Shown: positions 44,240 to 53,531 of the stretch, piece by piece | Layout: the number at the start of each line of letters is the position of its first letter | Numbering within the stretch: the first letter of the stretch is position 1 | NCBI GenBank assembly: GCA_900553185.1 | Contig: USCT01000004.1 | Location: 87,093 to 151,092, forward strand | DNA: 64,000 bases | Direction: 5' to 3' | DNA from: an uncultured Bacteroides sp. | GTDB taxonomy: Bacteria; Bacteroidota; Bacteroidia; Bacteroidales; Bacteroidaceae | Notes under the pieces: generated by a model | Database searches by the model: none | What the model was told of the DNA's origin: nothing | Seen by the model: the letters and a program-made list of their open reading frames with translations, nothing else | Position numbers and translations under genes: made by a program

Positions 44240-45169
44240 TCAAGCGTTTCTCTCAATCAACAGTTTTCTATATTTCAGTGGAGAAACGCCCTTATATCTC
44301 TTAAAAAAACGTGTCAGAGTAGCCTGCTCTGAAAACGACAAATCTTCGGCTATCTGCTGAACGGTCATGTCCGTTTCGGCCAACCTCTTTTCAATTTCCT
44401 GAACAAGAGCCTCATTGATCCACGTATGTACTGTCTTATTGGACAGATTTTTAATAACCCGTCTCAAATATTGAGGGGTAACACACAAAGAAGATGCATA
44501 AAAAGTAACCGAATGTTCCTGTACGACACACTCAGACAACATTTTCATAAATTGAACATATAATTTCTTTTGACGGTCCGTATACAACGAATCATCCTTG
44601 ATTTCGTCCTTACCTTTCGAAAAATAATTGGTTACACGAGCTAAGAAAATCCAGATTTGATACCTAAGTATGGTTGTCACGAACTGATTCTGTTCATCCA
44701 GAAATACATGCTTAATGTTCAGCAATGCTTCCAGAAAGGCTCCTACATGATTCATCTCTACCGATATGACCGGACAACTTCTTACTTTTAAAATATAATT
44801 GACCGTAGCAGGCATTCCTCCTCTTGTCAACCGATCCATGTATTCCTTTGTCATCAGGAGAAAATAAGCATGAAGATTCTCAGAAGCAGACCACAGCGTA
44901 CAATCTTGTTCATATAAAATATCAGCCAATGTGTATCGTGTAAGCAGCTCTCTCTTTCCTTGTATATCTACTTCCAATTCTCCATCAATCACAAACAAAA
45001 TGGAATGAAATCCAGTAAGAACTGGCTGAGATCTATTTCTGTTAATCAGTACAGGATCAATCTTCCACAAAGCCACCCCTTCGTCTTCCCATAACAAGAC
45101 TTCATAAAAACGGATAAATTCTTGAAAGTTCATAAATGTTAAAAAGTTGTTTTCTACGGCTTTAAACAT
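44240..45169 (-). CDS. AraC-family transcriptional regulator
   Basis: Regulator of 309 residues. The N-terminal part (about 20-120) looks like a cupin sensor (FVIDGELEVDIQGKRELLTRY). The C-terminal AraC domain has two helix-turn-helix units: VTFYASSLCVTPQYLRRVIK and MTVQQIAEDLSFSEQATLTR, then FFKRYKGVSPLKYRK. It is divergent from susC, and between them lies a long element with 21-bp-spaced direct half-sites, so it very likely controls susC/D. Starts at 45196, 45169 and 45133 are all possible; 45169 is a compromise. Confidence 0.9.
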   Translation of the reverse strand: MFKAVENNFLTFMNFQEFIRFYEVLLWEDEGVALWKIDPVLINRNRSQPVLTGFHSILFVIDGELEVDIQGKRELLTRYTLADILYEQDCTLWSASENLHAYFLLMTKEYMDRLTRGGMPATVNYILKVRSCPVISVEMNHVGAFLEALLNIKHVFLDEQNQFVTTILRYQIWIFLARVTNYFSKGKDEIKDDSLYTDRQKKLYVQFMKMLSECVVQEHSVTFYASSLCVTPQYLRRVIKNLSNKTVHTWINEALVQEIEKRLAETDMTVQQIAEDLSFSEQATLTRFFKRYKGVSPLKYRKLLIERNA

Positions 45170-45198
45170 ACAAATAACCTCAAGTAAAAAAGACACGA

Positions 45199-45316
45199 TT
45201 CGACAAACAGCCTTTTTTTATCGACCAATCGGACCAAATATTTTTTACAGTTTCCAAACAGTCAAGTTATAGTAACAAATCGCCAAAGTAATTATAGAAC
45301 TTATTCATTTAATTTG
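45199..45316 (+). promoter_or_regulatory. susC promoter with duplicated regulatory element (copy A)
   Basis: TTCGACAAA (45199) and ATCGACCAA (45220) form direct half-sites 21 bp apart. They are followed by TTTACAGTTTCCAAAC (45244), TATAGT (45268) and the -7 box TTAATTTG (45309-45316). Every spacing is the same in copy B at 50856-50973; about 59 of the first 75 bases are identical by hand count. No TTTG -33 box is present, as expected for an activated promoter. The likely binder is the adjacent AraC protein. Confidence 0.75.
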
Positions 45317-45373
45317 CCATAAATTATTTAATCAAATTAAAAAGCTAACAGTTCTAACTAAAAACTTATACTT

Positions 45374-48300
45374 ATGTTTAGAAAAGCTGATTCTATTTAT
45401 TGTTTGATATTCCTGTTAAGCAGTTCTCCAGGAATAATCAATGCTAAAACGGTTTATTCTACCGATGAAGTCCGCTCCATACGGCAAGATGAAAAGTGTA
45501 CGGGTATTATCAAAGATGCAACGGGAGAATCCGTCATCGGTGCATCAGTGGTTGTCAAAGGTACCACCAATGGAACCATTACCGGTCTCGACGGAGATTT
45601 TACTTTAGACAAAGTAAAAAAAGGAGACATCATTTCCATTTCATTTGTAGGATATGTCACCCAAGAAATAAAATGGAACGGACAACCACTCGACATTACG
45701 CTCGTAGAAGATTCCCAAACTCTGGACGAAGTAGTAGTCACAGCCCTAGGAATGAAGCGTGACGCCAAAGCCTTGGGATATGCCATGAAAGAATTGAAAG
45801 GAGATGAACTGAACACCAATGTTATCAATCCCGTATCTGCCCTGCAAGGTAAAGTAGCAGGTGTGGACATCAGTCAGTCTGACGGTGGTCTGTTCGGTAG
45901 TAACAAGATTCTGATTCGTGGTGCATCTACCTTGAACTCAAACAACCAGCCTATCTATGTAGTGGATGGCGTTATCTTAGATAACAGCGTCTACGAAGGA
46001 GATGCAGATTATTCTACCAGCTCAAGTGACTACGGTAACGAATTGAAAAACTTAAACCCTGATGACTTTGAAACCGTATCAGTATTGAAGGGAGCCGCTG
46101 CAACCGCACTATACGGCTCACGAGGACTGAACGGTGCCGTAGTCATCACAACCAAATCCGGTAAAGGTAAAAAAGGAATTGGTGTCAATTTCAGTCAGAC
46201 ATTGGGATTTGACATTCTGACTTCCAGTCCAAACTTCCAAAACTCTTACGGAGAAGGATACCTGCCCGGTTATGTATCATACGGTGATAAAGATGAAAAC
46301 GGAGATTTCTACATTTATAACACCAACCAGTTCTATACCAACGCAAACGGCGATCATACACTGATCAATCATCCGGGAGGATTGGGCTGGGGACCGGCCT
46401 ACGACGGATCTTCGATAGAATATTATGACGGTACCATGCGTCCTTATGTAGCCTATAAAAATAATTACAAGGATGCCTATCAGACAGGTTTTAATTCGAA
46501 TACGAACTTTGCCATCAGTGGAGGAAATGACCGGACTACATTCTATACCTCCGTATCCTACAAATATGCAGAAGGAACCACTCCCAATAATACCTTCAAC
46601 CGTATTTCTCTTTTGGGAAAAGCCTCTCACAAACTGACTGACAAAGTAGAACTGGAAGGAAGTATCTCTTTTGCCAACTCCACACCCAGAAATGCGCAGA
46701 AAAATATCGGAGAATATTTTATCGACGGAACCTTTACACGCTCGTATGACTCCAATGATAAAATGAACTATAAAGGCTCACACGGAGGATTGGCCAGCAG
46801 CAGTTATGGAGACAAATACGGCTACATGCCGGGAACCAGCCTGTGGTGGTCCATTTATGAAAACGAGTACAAGCAAAAGGAAACATCCGTACGCCCGTCC
46901 TTAAAATTAAATGTAGATTTACTGGATTGGTTAAAATTCTCAGCCGAAGGAAATTACAATTATTATTACACCCGTTATGAAAATAAACAAGCAGGTAGCG
47001 GATATGCCAACGAAGGTGGTTACTACGGCATTGGAAATACAACAAAAGAACAGACCAATCTGAATGCTACATTCAATGCCAATAAATCATTCGGTGATTT
47101 TGAAGTCCACGGGTTCCTGCGTGGTGAATATTATCATTCGTTCTCACAAACCCAAAGTATGAATACCAATGGAGGGCTCATTGCTCACAACCAGTACTTC
47201 ATTAATAATTCAATGAATGATATAACTTATTCCGCAGGAATTGAAGGTGAAAAAACCATGTTGTCTATAGCAGGACAGGTAGGTGCCAGCTGGAAAGACC
47301 AATTGTTCCTGGATATAACCGGACGTAATGACTGGTCTTCTTCACTGGTATACCGCGACGGACACGGAACTTACTCCTATTTCTATCCTTCAGTTTCGGG
47401 TTCCTGGCTGATTAGTACGACATTCCGAGATAAACTACCATCATGGATTTCTTTTGCTAAAGTACGTGGGTCATGGGCACAAGTAGGTAATGATACAGAT
47501 CCTTATATCATCAATACAGCCTACACCCTAAACACATCTACCGTCAACAGCAATAAAGTATACGCTACTTCGTTAAGCAATACAACGTATAGCAATAACC
47601 TGAAACCGGAACGAAAGAATTCATGGGAAGTTGGTTTGGACTGGCGCTTTATCAACAACCGGATTGGTATAGATTTTACTTACTATAAAGAAAACACCTA
47701 CGATCAGATCATGAAGATTGAAGTACCTTCTGTATCAGGTCAGTCATACCAATACGTCAATGCTGGAAATATCCAAAATGCCGGTGTAGAATTAGCTATC
47801 AATACGACTCCGATAGAGACCAAAGACTGGCAATGGGATTTGAATTTTACCTACACAAAAAACAATTCCAAAATCATTTCTCTGCATGAAAATGTAGCCG
47901 ACTATATCATTCTGGCAGGTGAACCGCAATACGGTAACTACCGTATCGCTTCTGTAGCAAAAGTAGGTGGCGAATACGGATTGTTAATCACTGACTCAGC
48001 CATCAAATATGATAGCGAAACCGGGCTGCCCGTACTTTCTTACAATACAAGTACCAACAGTGCATACTATACCCGTTCCGGTGAAATCACAGAGATAGGC
48101 TCCATCAACCCTGACTTTTTAGGATCAGTGTCAACTTCTTTAAGATATAAGAACTGGACATTGAACGTATCTCTCGACGCTCGCTTCGGTGGTTATGTAG
48201 CTTCGTATGGTAGCCGTTACGGTACTGCGTACGGATTTACCGCCAGCTCACTGCAATATCGTGACAGCGAAAACGGAGGTGCTACCTACACTTCCATGTG

Positions 48301-48796
48301 GGACGGATTGACGTATTCTGACGGAGTGATTCCTGACGGTATTTTCTTGACGGGAACCGCTATTCCACAGCCTGACGGAAGTACTTATACAGTAGGATCC
48401 GGAGCCTCATCTACCGGTGAAACATTTAAGGAACTGATGGAAAAAGGCGTCATCGAACCTACACACGCCAGTGCATGGCACTACAGAAACAACCAATGGA
48501 CAAACCCGTCATACGATTATGGTGTCGTAAATGACACCTGGTATACCAAGCTGAATTACATCGCTTTGCGTGAAGTTTCACTATCATACAGGTTCCCTCA
48601 AAGCATGGCTAATAAAATTAAAGCCAAAGGCCTGAGTCTAACGGCTACCGGACGTAATTTGGGATATTTGCTGAATTCCATGCCTAACGGCGAAAATCCA
48701 GAATCAGTCCGTGGTACCTCTGCAGGTGAATTCCGTGTCCGCAGCTTCGATGGAGTAACATCCAGCTTTACTTTGACTATCAATGCCAGTTTCTAA
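45374..48796 (+). CDS. SusC/RagA-type TonB-linked outer membrane transporter
   Basis: Outer-membrane barrel of 1140 residues. A signal peptide (about 1-25) precedes a carboxypeptidase-regulatory-like domain (GIIKDATGESVIGASVVVKG ... SFVGYVTQEI), the TonB box region TLDEVVVTALGMKR, the plug (NPVSALQGKVAGVDISQ, KILIRGASTLNSNNQP, YVVDGVILDN, LKGAAATALYGSRGLNGAVVITTK), and a long barrel ending SFTLTINASF. It pairs with the SusD protein 40 bp downstream. No glycosidase, protease or sulfatase gene is linked, so the substrate (glycan or peptide) is unknown. Confidence 0.96.
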   Translation: MFRKADSIYCLIFLLSSSPGIINAKTVYSTDEVRSIRQDEKCTGIIKDATGESVIGASVVVKGTTNGTITGLDGDFTLDKVKKGDIISISFVGYVTQEIKWNGQPLDITLVEDSQTLDEVVVTALGMKRDAKALGYAMKELKGDELNTNVINPVSALQGKVAGVDISQSDGGLFGSNKILIRGASTLNSNNQPIYVVDGVILDNSVYEGDADYSTSSSDYGNELKNLNPDDFETVSVLKGAAATALYGSRGLNGAVVITTKSGKGKKGIGVNFSQTLGFDILTSSPNFQNSYGEGYLPGYVSYGDKDENGDFYIYNTNQFYTNANGDHTLINHPGGLGWGPAYDGSSIEYYDGTMRPYVAYKNNYKDAYQTGFNSNTNFAISGGNDRTTFYTSVSYKYAEGTTPNNTFNRISLLGKASHKLTDKVELEGSISFANSTPRNAQKNIGEYFIDGTFTRSYDSNDKMNYKGSHGGLASSSYGDKYGYMPGTSLWWSIYENEYKQKETSVRPSLKLNVDLLDWLKFSAEGNYNYYYTRYENKQAGSGYANEGGYYGIGNTTKEQTNLNATFNANKSFGDFEVHGFLRGEYYHSFSQTQSMNTNGGLIAHNQYFINNSMNDITYSAGIEGEKTMLSIAGQVGASWKDQLFLDITGRNDWSSSLVYRDGHGTYSYFYPSVSGSWLISTTFRDKLPSWISFAKVRGSWAQVGNDTDPYIINTAYTLNTSTVNSNKVYATSLSNTTYSNNLKPERKNSWEVGLDWRFINNRIGIDFTYYKENTYDQIMKIEVPSVSGQSYQYVNAGNIQNAGVELAINTTPIETKDWQWDLNFTYTKNNSKIISLHENVADYIILAGEPQYGNYRIASVAKVGGEYGLLITDSAIKYDSETGLPVLSYNTSTNSAYYTRSGEITEIGSINPDFLGSVSTSLRYKNWTLNVSLDARFGGYVASYGSRYGTAYGFTASSLQYRDSENGGATYTSMWDGLTYSDGVIPDGIFLTGTAIPQPDGSTYTVGSGASSTGETFKELMEKGVIEPTHASAWHYRNNQWTNPSYDYGVVNDTWYTKLNYIALREVSLSYRFPQSMANKIKAKGLSLTATGRNLGYLLNSMPNGENPESVRGTSAGEFRVRSFDGVTSSFTLTINASF

Positions 48797-48836
48797 CCGA
48801 TCAGGTTTAATTTCATCAACTAAAAGAGTTTAAGAC

Positions 48837-50729
48837 ATGAAAAAATTGAAATATCATAAATCAATCTTATCAGCAGCACTTGTGGGAGCCACATTATGCC
48901 TTGCCAGCTGTAACGATGATTTCACGGAAACCAACCAATCGAAGGATTCCGTTGTGACAGCCGACCCTACATACTTGTTTGCCCAAGCTGTATTAGAGTT
49001 TGAACCATCATCTTATATGCTATGGTTTGCCAATGCTCCGGGATTCTACTATGCCAATCAAACAGCCGTTCCGTCTGGAAGTATAACCGATGATGTAGTA
49101 GAAGGATCAGAAAGACAAGGCATCCAAAGCATTTCAGTACTAAGCTATGTCAACGCACTGAAATACGAACGTTCACAGATGAGCGAAGAAGAAAGTGCAC
49201 AATACGAAGGCGTAGCAGCGGCCATGGATGTACTATCCGTTTATTTAGGAATCTACGATACTGACATCTGTGGAGACATTCCGTTTACAGAAGCAGCCAA
49301 TGCCCGTTACGGTGGTACTTTGACCCCAAAATACGATCGTGTTAAAGATTTGTATGAATTATGGCTGACCATGTTGGATAATGCCATTGAAACATTCACG
49401 AGTTCAAGCGACCAAATAGATTTGGGAACACAAGATGTCATCTACAACGGCGACTGGAACAAATGGGCCAAACTTGCCAACTCCATAAAACTGAAAATTG
49501 CCGTCCGACTGATTTTCCAGGATTATGAAAAAGCTCAATCCATCGTTCAGGAAGTAATTTCAGCTTCTTGTGGAGTATTAGACGGCGAAGATGATGATTT
49601 TCTTTTTCACAAAGCGGATGCCAATAACAGCTCCAACGATTACGTATACCATTGGAACAACACAACTCTCTGGTACAGCGGAACACATGCATCACAGCCG
49701 CTTATCGATCTCATGCTGAAAAATCAGGATCCACGCATACGATTCATTTATGAAAAGAATGACTGGAATTCCAAAGTCATCGATTACTTCCTTGCCAATA
49801 ACCGTAAAGATGACATCCCTTCCTTTATTCTTGAAAATGTAGAAACTGAAACAGTAAACGGAGTAGAAACATTCAAATCCTGGAAAGGATTGGGAGAACC
49901 GTGGGTACGCTATTACGGACTTCCGGTAGCTTACAATGCACAAGCCTATGCATCTCAATACGGAGACTGGTTCAACTACAGCACCAATACATTGGCCGGA
50001 GGAAAGACCTACCGTCCTTATTCACGTTATCAGGAAGAAATGATACGAGGCCGAAATGATTTTACCCTGCCAACCATTCCTGACGGACCAGTCATCGAAG
50101 ATACCAATGACCAGCCTTGGTATGGCATGTATATGACAACAGCCGAAGTTAATCTATACCTGGCAGAATTTGCAATATACGGAGTAAGCGGATTACAGGA
50201 CGCTTCAACCTATTTTAATAAGGCCGTTAAAGCTTCGGTAGAAGAATATGACAGACTTGCCAGTCTGAACAGAATTCCCTATTATGGTACAACATACGAT
50301 TATGACAGCCATGAAAAAGCCATCGATCTGCAAAGCGGAGAAATAGAAACCATGATGTCACATGAAGATTATCAGCTAACCGGAAACAAAGAACTCGATC
50401 TGGAAAAGATTTTCATTCAAGAAATCCTCCATTTCACTTTCCAGCCTGTCGATCAGTTTGCTACGGGAAGACGTTCGGGAGTTCCCAAATTCAATTCAAC
50501 GATTTGGGCGCGAGAAGATTATTCTGACAACAATATGCCTGCCAGTTATTATCCACGAAGAACTTCCGTTACTGATCCGTCACCAACAGATCTGATGTAC
50601 GATCAGATTATGCAATCGTATGAAAATCAAGGATTCTCAACATCAATGTCTAAAGGAATCCTGAATTCTGAAAGATTATGGCAAGACGAAGGCGCACCTC
50701 AATGGGGTGAAGGACCTGTGATACCATAA
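48837..50729 (+). CDS. SusD/RagB-family surface lipoprotein
   Basis: Substrate-binding lid of the SusC pair, 630 residues. The lipobox is LASC (Cys25 region, ATLCLASCNDDF). The TPR-like helices of the family are seen in QYEGVAAAMDVLSVYLGIYDTDICGDIPF and the following RVKDLYELWLTMLDNAIETF. It resembles the SusD-like_2 group and is somewhat longer than typical SusD (about 500-550). It follows susC by 40 bp and is the last gene of the operon; a strong terminator lies 48 bp after it. Confidence 0.94.
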   Translation: MKKLKYHKSILSAALVGATLCLASCNDDFTETNQSKDSVVTADPTYLFAQAVLEFEPSSYMLWFANAPGFYYANQTAVPSGSITDDVVEGSERQGIQSISVLSYVNALKYERSQMSEEESAQYEGVAAAMDVLSVYLGIYDTDICGDIPFTEAANARYGGTLTPKYDRVKDLYELWLTMLDNAIETFTSSSDQIDLGTQDVIYNGDWNKWAKLANSIKLKIAVRLIFQDYEKAQSIVQEVISASCGVLDGEDDDFLFHKADANNSSNDYVYHWNNTTLWYSGTHASQPLIDLMLKNQDPRIRFIYEKNDWNSKVIDYFLANNRKDDIPSFILENVETETVNGVETFKSWKGLGEPWVRYYGLPVAYNAQAYASQYGDWFNYSTNTLAGGKTYRPYSRYQEEMIRGRNDFTLPTIPDGPVIEDTNDQPWYGMYMTTAEVNLYLAEFAIYGVSGLQDASTYFNKAVKASVEEYDRLASLNRIPYYGTTYDYDSHEKAIDLQSGEIETMMSHEDYQLTGNKELDLEKIFIQEILHFTFQPVDQFATGRRSGVPKFNSTIWAREDYSDNNMPASYYPRRTSVTDPSPTDLMYDQIMQSYENQGFSTSMSKGILNSERLWQDEGAPQWGEGPVIP

Positions 50730-50777
50730 AAATAAATCAATACCCTAACACGTATTGAAATTAATAACTCTATTAAT

Positions 50778-50826
50778 AATGGCCGGAAGAAATACAAAAA
50801 CATAAATCTCTTCCGGCCATTTTTTT
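50778..50826 (+). terminator. Terminator of the susC-susD operon
   Basis: Perfect 13-bp stem AATGGCCGGAAGA (50778-50790) with its complement (50809-50821) and a T-run to 50826. Confidence 0.9.
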
Positions 50827-50855
50827 CAACCAATCTACAGGCAAAAAACTTTAAA

Positions 50856-50973
50856 TTCGACAAATGCCTCTTTTTTATCGACCAATCAGATAAAGCCCGT
50901 TTTACAGTTTCCAAACCGACAAGATATAGTTTAAAAACGATAAGATACATACACGACAAAATCCTTTACTTTG
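50856..50973 (+). promoter_or_regulatory. Second copy of the susC regulatory element (copy B), promoter of ncRNA
   Basis: TTCGACAAA (50856), ATCGACCAA (50877), TTTACAGTTTCCAAAC (50901), TATAGT (50925) and the -7 box TTACTTTG (50966-50973) keep exactly the offsets of copy A upstream of susC (21, 45, 69 and 110 bp from the first base). It lies just after the susD terminator and points at a stretch without a protein gene. Conservation of spacing over two helical turns and down to the -7 box argues for a working promoter. Confidence 0.72.
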
Positions 50974-50979
50974 CAGCAT

Positions 50980-51147
50980 AGAAAGATATACGAATTGTTC
51001 ATATAGCCAAAGTCCTCATTATTAGTGACGGACATCCTATATAAAGGTTGAAAAAGAAGTTTTAACATAGTTGATTTATTTTAAGTTAGAGAGAATAAAT
51101 CAGGGCCGGGAGACATGCTGTGAAGCAAGTCTCCCGGTTTCCCTTTA
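50980..51147 (+). ncRNA. Candidate small regulatory RNA linked to susC/D
   Basis: Predicted transcript of about 168 nt starting some 7 nt after the -7 box. There is no open frame of use (the only ATG, at 51115, is followed at once by a stop). Three hairpins are visible: GTCC-TCA/TGA-c-GGAC at 51012-51033 with one bulge, TGATTTATT/AATAAATCA at 51072-51102, and CCGGGAGAC/GTCTCCCGG at 51106-51137 followed by TTTCCCTTTATT as terminator. Target and function are unknown. A 5' leader of the next gene is unlikely because of the terminator. Confidence 0.6.
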
Positions 51148-51283
51148 TTCCCATCATAACCAATTTTCTCCTGACATTTACCTTCACTTAAAAAAACACG
51201 ACACACAATAGACAAATTGAAAAACTATATTTTCTTTTACTCCTCCTGCCTTTTGTTTATTTTTGCCTCCAAATTCTACGAAT

Positions 51284-51775
51284 ATGAACTTTTACATCCG
51301 AAAAGCAATACCGGCCGACCTGAACCGGCTCATGGAAATATTTTCAATAGCCCGACAATTTATGCAGGCATCCGGAAACCCGAACCAATGGATTAACGGG
51401 TATCCACAACAGGAACAAGTAACGAAGGATATAGATTCAGGCCATTGTTACGTCGTGGTAAATGAATCCAATCAGCCCATTGCTACCTTCTGCCTCATAA
51501 AAGGACCAGATCCTACCTACAGTTACATTGAAGACGGGAAGTGGCCAAACGATCATCCGTATTACGTAATACACCGCTTGGCCTCCGACGGTAGTTACCA
51601 TGGAATAGGGAAATATTGTTTCGACTGGTGTTTCAGCCAGTACCCATGCCTGCGAGCAGATACCCATGCCGACAACAAAGTGATGCAACATGTCCTGGAT
51701 CAAAGTGGTTTCTCACGTTGCGGTATCATATATGTAACCAACGGAACTCCCCGCATTGCTTACCAGAAAGAATAA
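51284..51775 (+). CDS. GNAT-family N-acetyltransferase
   Basis: Acetyltransferase of 163 residues. The acetyl-CoA-binding motif A is VIHRLASDGSYHGIGKYCFDW, with the (Q/R)xxGxG-like YHGIGK. The N-terminal FYIRKAIPADLNRLMEIFS and the C-terminal VLDQSGFSRCGII are typical of the RimI-like fold. Substrate is unknown. The start at 51284 gives the usual beginning; the earlier ATG at 51263 overlaps the -7 box TATTTTTG (51258-51265). Confidence 0.9.
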   Translation: MNFYIRKAIPADLNRLMEIFSIARQFMQASGNPNQWINGYPQQEQVTKDIDSGHCYVVVNESNQPIATFCLIKGPDPTYSYIEDGKWPNDHPYYVIHRLASDGSYHGIGKYCFDWCFSQYPCLRADTHADNKVMQHVLDQSGFSRCGIIYVTNGTPRIAYQKE

Positions 51776-51846
51776 CCCTACAGCTGCATTTTGACAATTT
51801 GACGGGTTTTATACGAGGCATTTCGGCTTTTTACAGTAATTTTTTG

Positions 51847-51854
51847 TATCTTTG
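51847..51854 (+). promoter_or_regulatory. -7 box of the ABC-F gene
   Basis: TATCTTTG, 43 bp upstream of the start codon. The -33 region has TTTC at 51821-51824, a weak match. Confidence 0.55.
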
Positions 51855-51896
51855 CCGAGCAATTCTGCATAACAAACAAAAACTAGGTATAAGTAC

Positions 51897-53519
51897 ATGA
51901 TTACAGTTTCGAATGTAGCCGTACAATTTGGTAAAAGAGTATTGTACAACGATGTGAATCTGAAATTCACCAACGGTAATATTTATGGTGTCATCGGCGC
52001 AAACGGTGCCGGTAAATCTACTTTTCTGAAAGTGATTTCGGGAGAGCTGGAACCGACAAAAGGAAGTGTAACCCTCGGACCGGGCGAACGCCTGTCGGTT
52101 TTGAATCAGGACCACTTTAAATTTGATGAATATACGGTACTCGATACCGTTCTGATGGGGCATACCGTACTTTGGGATATTATGAAACAGCGTGAAGCAT
52201 TGTATGCCAAAGAAGATTTTACCGATGAAGACGGTATCAAGGCAGCGGAACTGGAAGAAAAGTTCGCAGAACTGGAAGGGTGGAATGCAGAAAGCGATGC
52301 AGCAATCCTGCTGAGCGGACTGGGTATCAAAGACGACAAGCACTATTCACTGATGGGAGACCTGAGTGGTAAGGAAAAAGTACGCGTCATGCTGGCACAA
52401 GCTCTCTTCGGCAATCCGGACAACCTGCTGCTGGATGAGCCTACCAACGACCTGGATATGGACACTGTAACCTGGTTGGAAGAATATCTTTCCAATTTTG
52501 AACACACTGTGCTGGTAGTAAGCCATGACCGACACTTCCTGGATTCAGTATGTACACACACCATCGACATCGATTTCGGTAAAATAAATATGTTTGCCGG
52601 AAACTACAGTTTCTGGTACGAATCCAGCCAGCTTGCTTTGCGCCAGCAGCAGAATCAGAAAGCCAAGGCCGAAGAAAAACGCAAGGAACTGGAAGAATTT
52701 ATCCGCCGTTTCTCTGCCAATGTAGCCAAGTCAAAACAGACAACCAGCCGAAAGAAAATGCTGGAAAAACTGAATGTGGACGAAATCAAACCATCTTCCC
52801 GCAAATATCCGGGTATCATCTTTACCATGGACCGTGAGCCGGGTAACCAGATTCTGGAAGTTTCTGGACTGAAGGCAGCTACCGAAGACGGAACCGTATT
52901 GTTCAGCGATGTAAACTTTACAGTAGAGAAGGGAGACAAGATTGTATTCCTGAGCCGCGACCCGCGTGCCATGACAGCTTTCTTCGAAATCATAAACGGA
53001 AACCGGAAAGCACAGGCCGGACATTACAACTGGGGAGTGACCATCACCACCGCCTACCTGCCACTTGACAATACAAGTTTCTTTGAAAGTGACCTGAATC
53101 TGGTAGACTGGCTGAGTCAGTACGGCGAAGGAAACGAAGTCTACATGAAAGGTTTCCTGGGACGCATGCTGTTCTCCGGCGAAGAAGTCCTGAAAAAAGT
53201 AAACGTACTTTCAGGAGGTGAGAAGATGCGTTGTATGATTGCCCGTATGCAATTGCGCAATGCCAACTGCCTGATTCTGGATACACCGACCAACCACCTG
53301 GATCTGGAGTCTATCCAAGCTTTCAACAACAACTTGAAGACATACAAAGGAAATATCCTGTTTTCTTCTCACGACCACGAATTTATCGAGACAGTTGCCA
53401 ACCGTATCATCGAGCTGACACCAAACGGTATCATCGACAAAATGATGGAGTACGACGAATACATCACTTCAGACCATATCAAGGAGATGCGTGCCCGTAT
53501 GTACGGCGACAACAACTGA
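51897..53519 (+). CDS. ABC-F ATPase (YbiT-like) with degenerate second site
   Basis: Soluble protein of 540 residues with two ABC domains joined by a charged linker; ABC-F proteins act on the ribosome. Domain 1 is complete: Walker A GANGAGKST (34-42), LSGKEK signature, LLLDEPTNDLD, and SHDRHFL. Domain 2 has an intact signature LSGGEK and SHDHEF, but its Walker A position reads SRDPRAMT (353-360) with no GK(S/T), and Walker B is LILDTPTNHLD with Thr463 in place of the catalytic Glu. It ends 12 bp before the convergent cdd stop. It may act as a translation factor rather than a resistance factor; that is inference. Confidence 0.92.
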   Translation: MITVSNVAVQFGKRVLYNDVNLKFTNGNIYGVIGANGAGKSTFLKVISGELEPTKGSVTLGPGERLSVLNQDHFKFDEYTVLDTVLMGHTVLWDIMKQREALYAKEDFTDEDGIKAAELEEKFAELEGWNAESDAAILLSGLGIKDDKHYSLMGDLSGKEKVRVMLAQALFGNPDNLLLDEPTNDLDMDTVTWLEEYLSNFEHTVLVVSHDRHFLDSVCTHTIDIDFGKINMFAGNYSFWYESSQLALRQQQNQKAKAEEKRKELEEFIRRFSANVAKSKQTTSRKKMLEKLNVDEIKPSSRKYPGIIFTMDREPGNQILEVSGLKAATEDGTVLFSDVNFTVEKGDKIVFLSRDPRAMTAFFEIINGNRKAQAGHYNWGVTITTAYLPLDNTSFFESDLNLVDWLSQYGEGNEVYMKGFLGRMLFSGEEVLKKVNVLSGGEKMRCMIARMQLRNANCLILDTPTNHLDLESIQAFNNNLKTYKGNILFSSHDHEFIETVANRIIELTPNGIIDKMMEYDEYITSDHIKEMRARMYGDNN

Positions 53520-53531
53520 TATCCCGGTACA

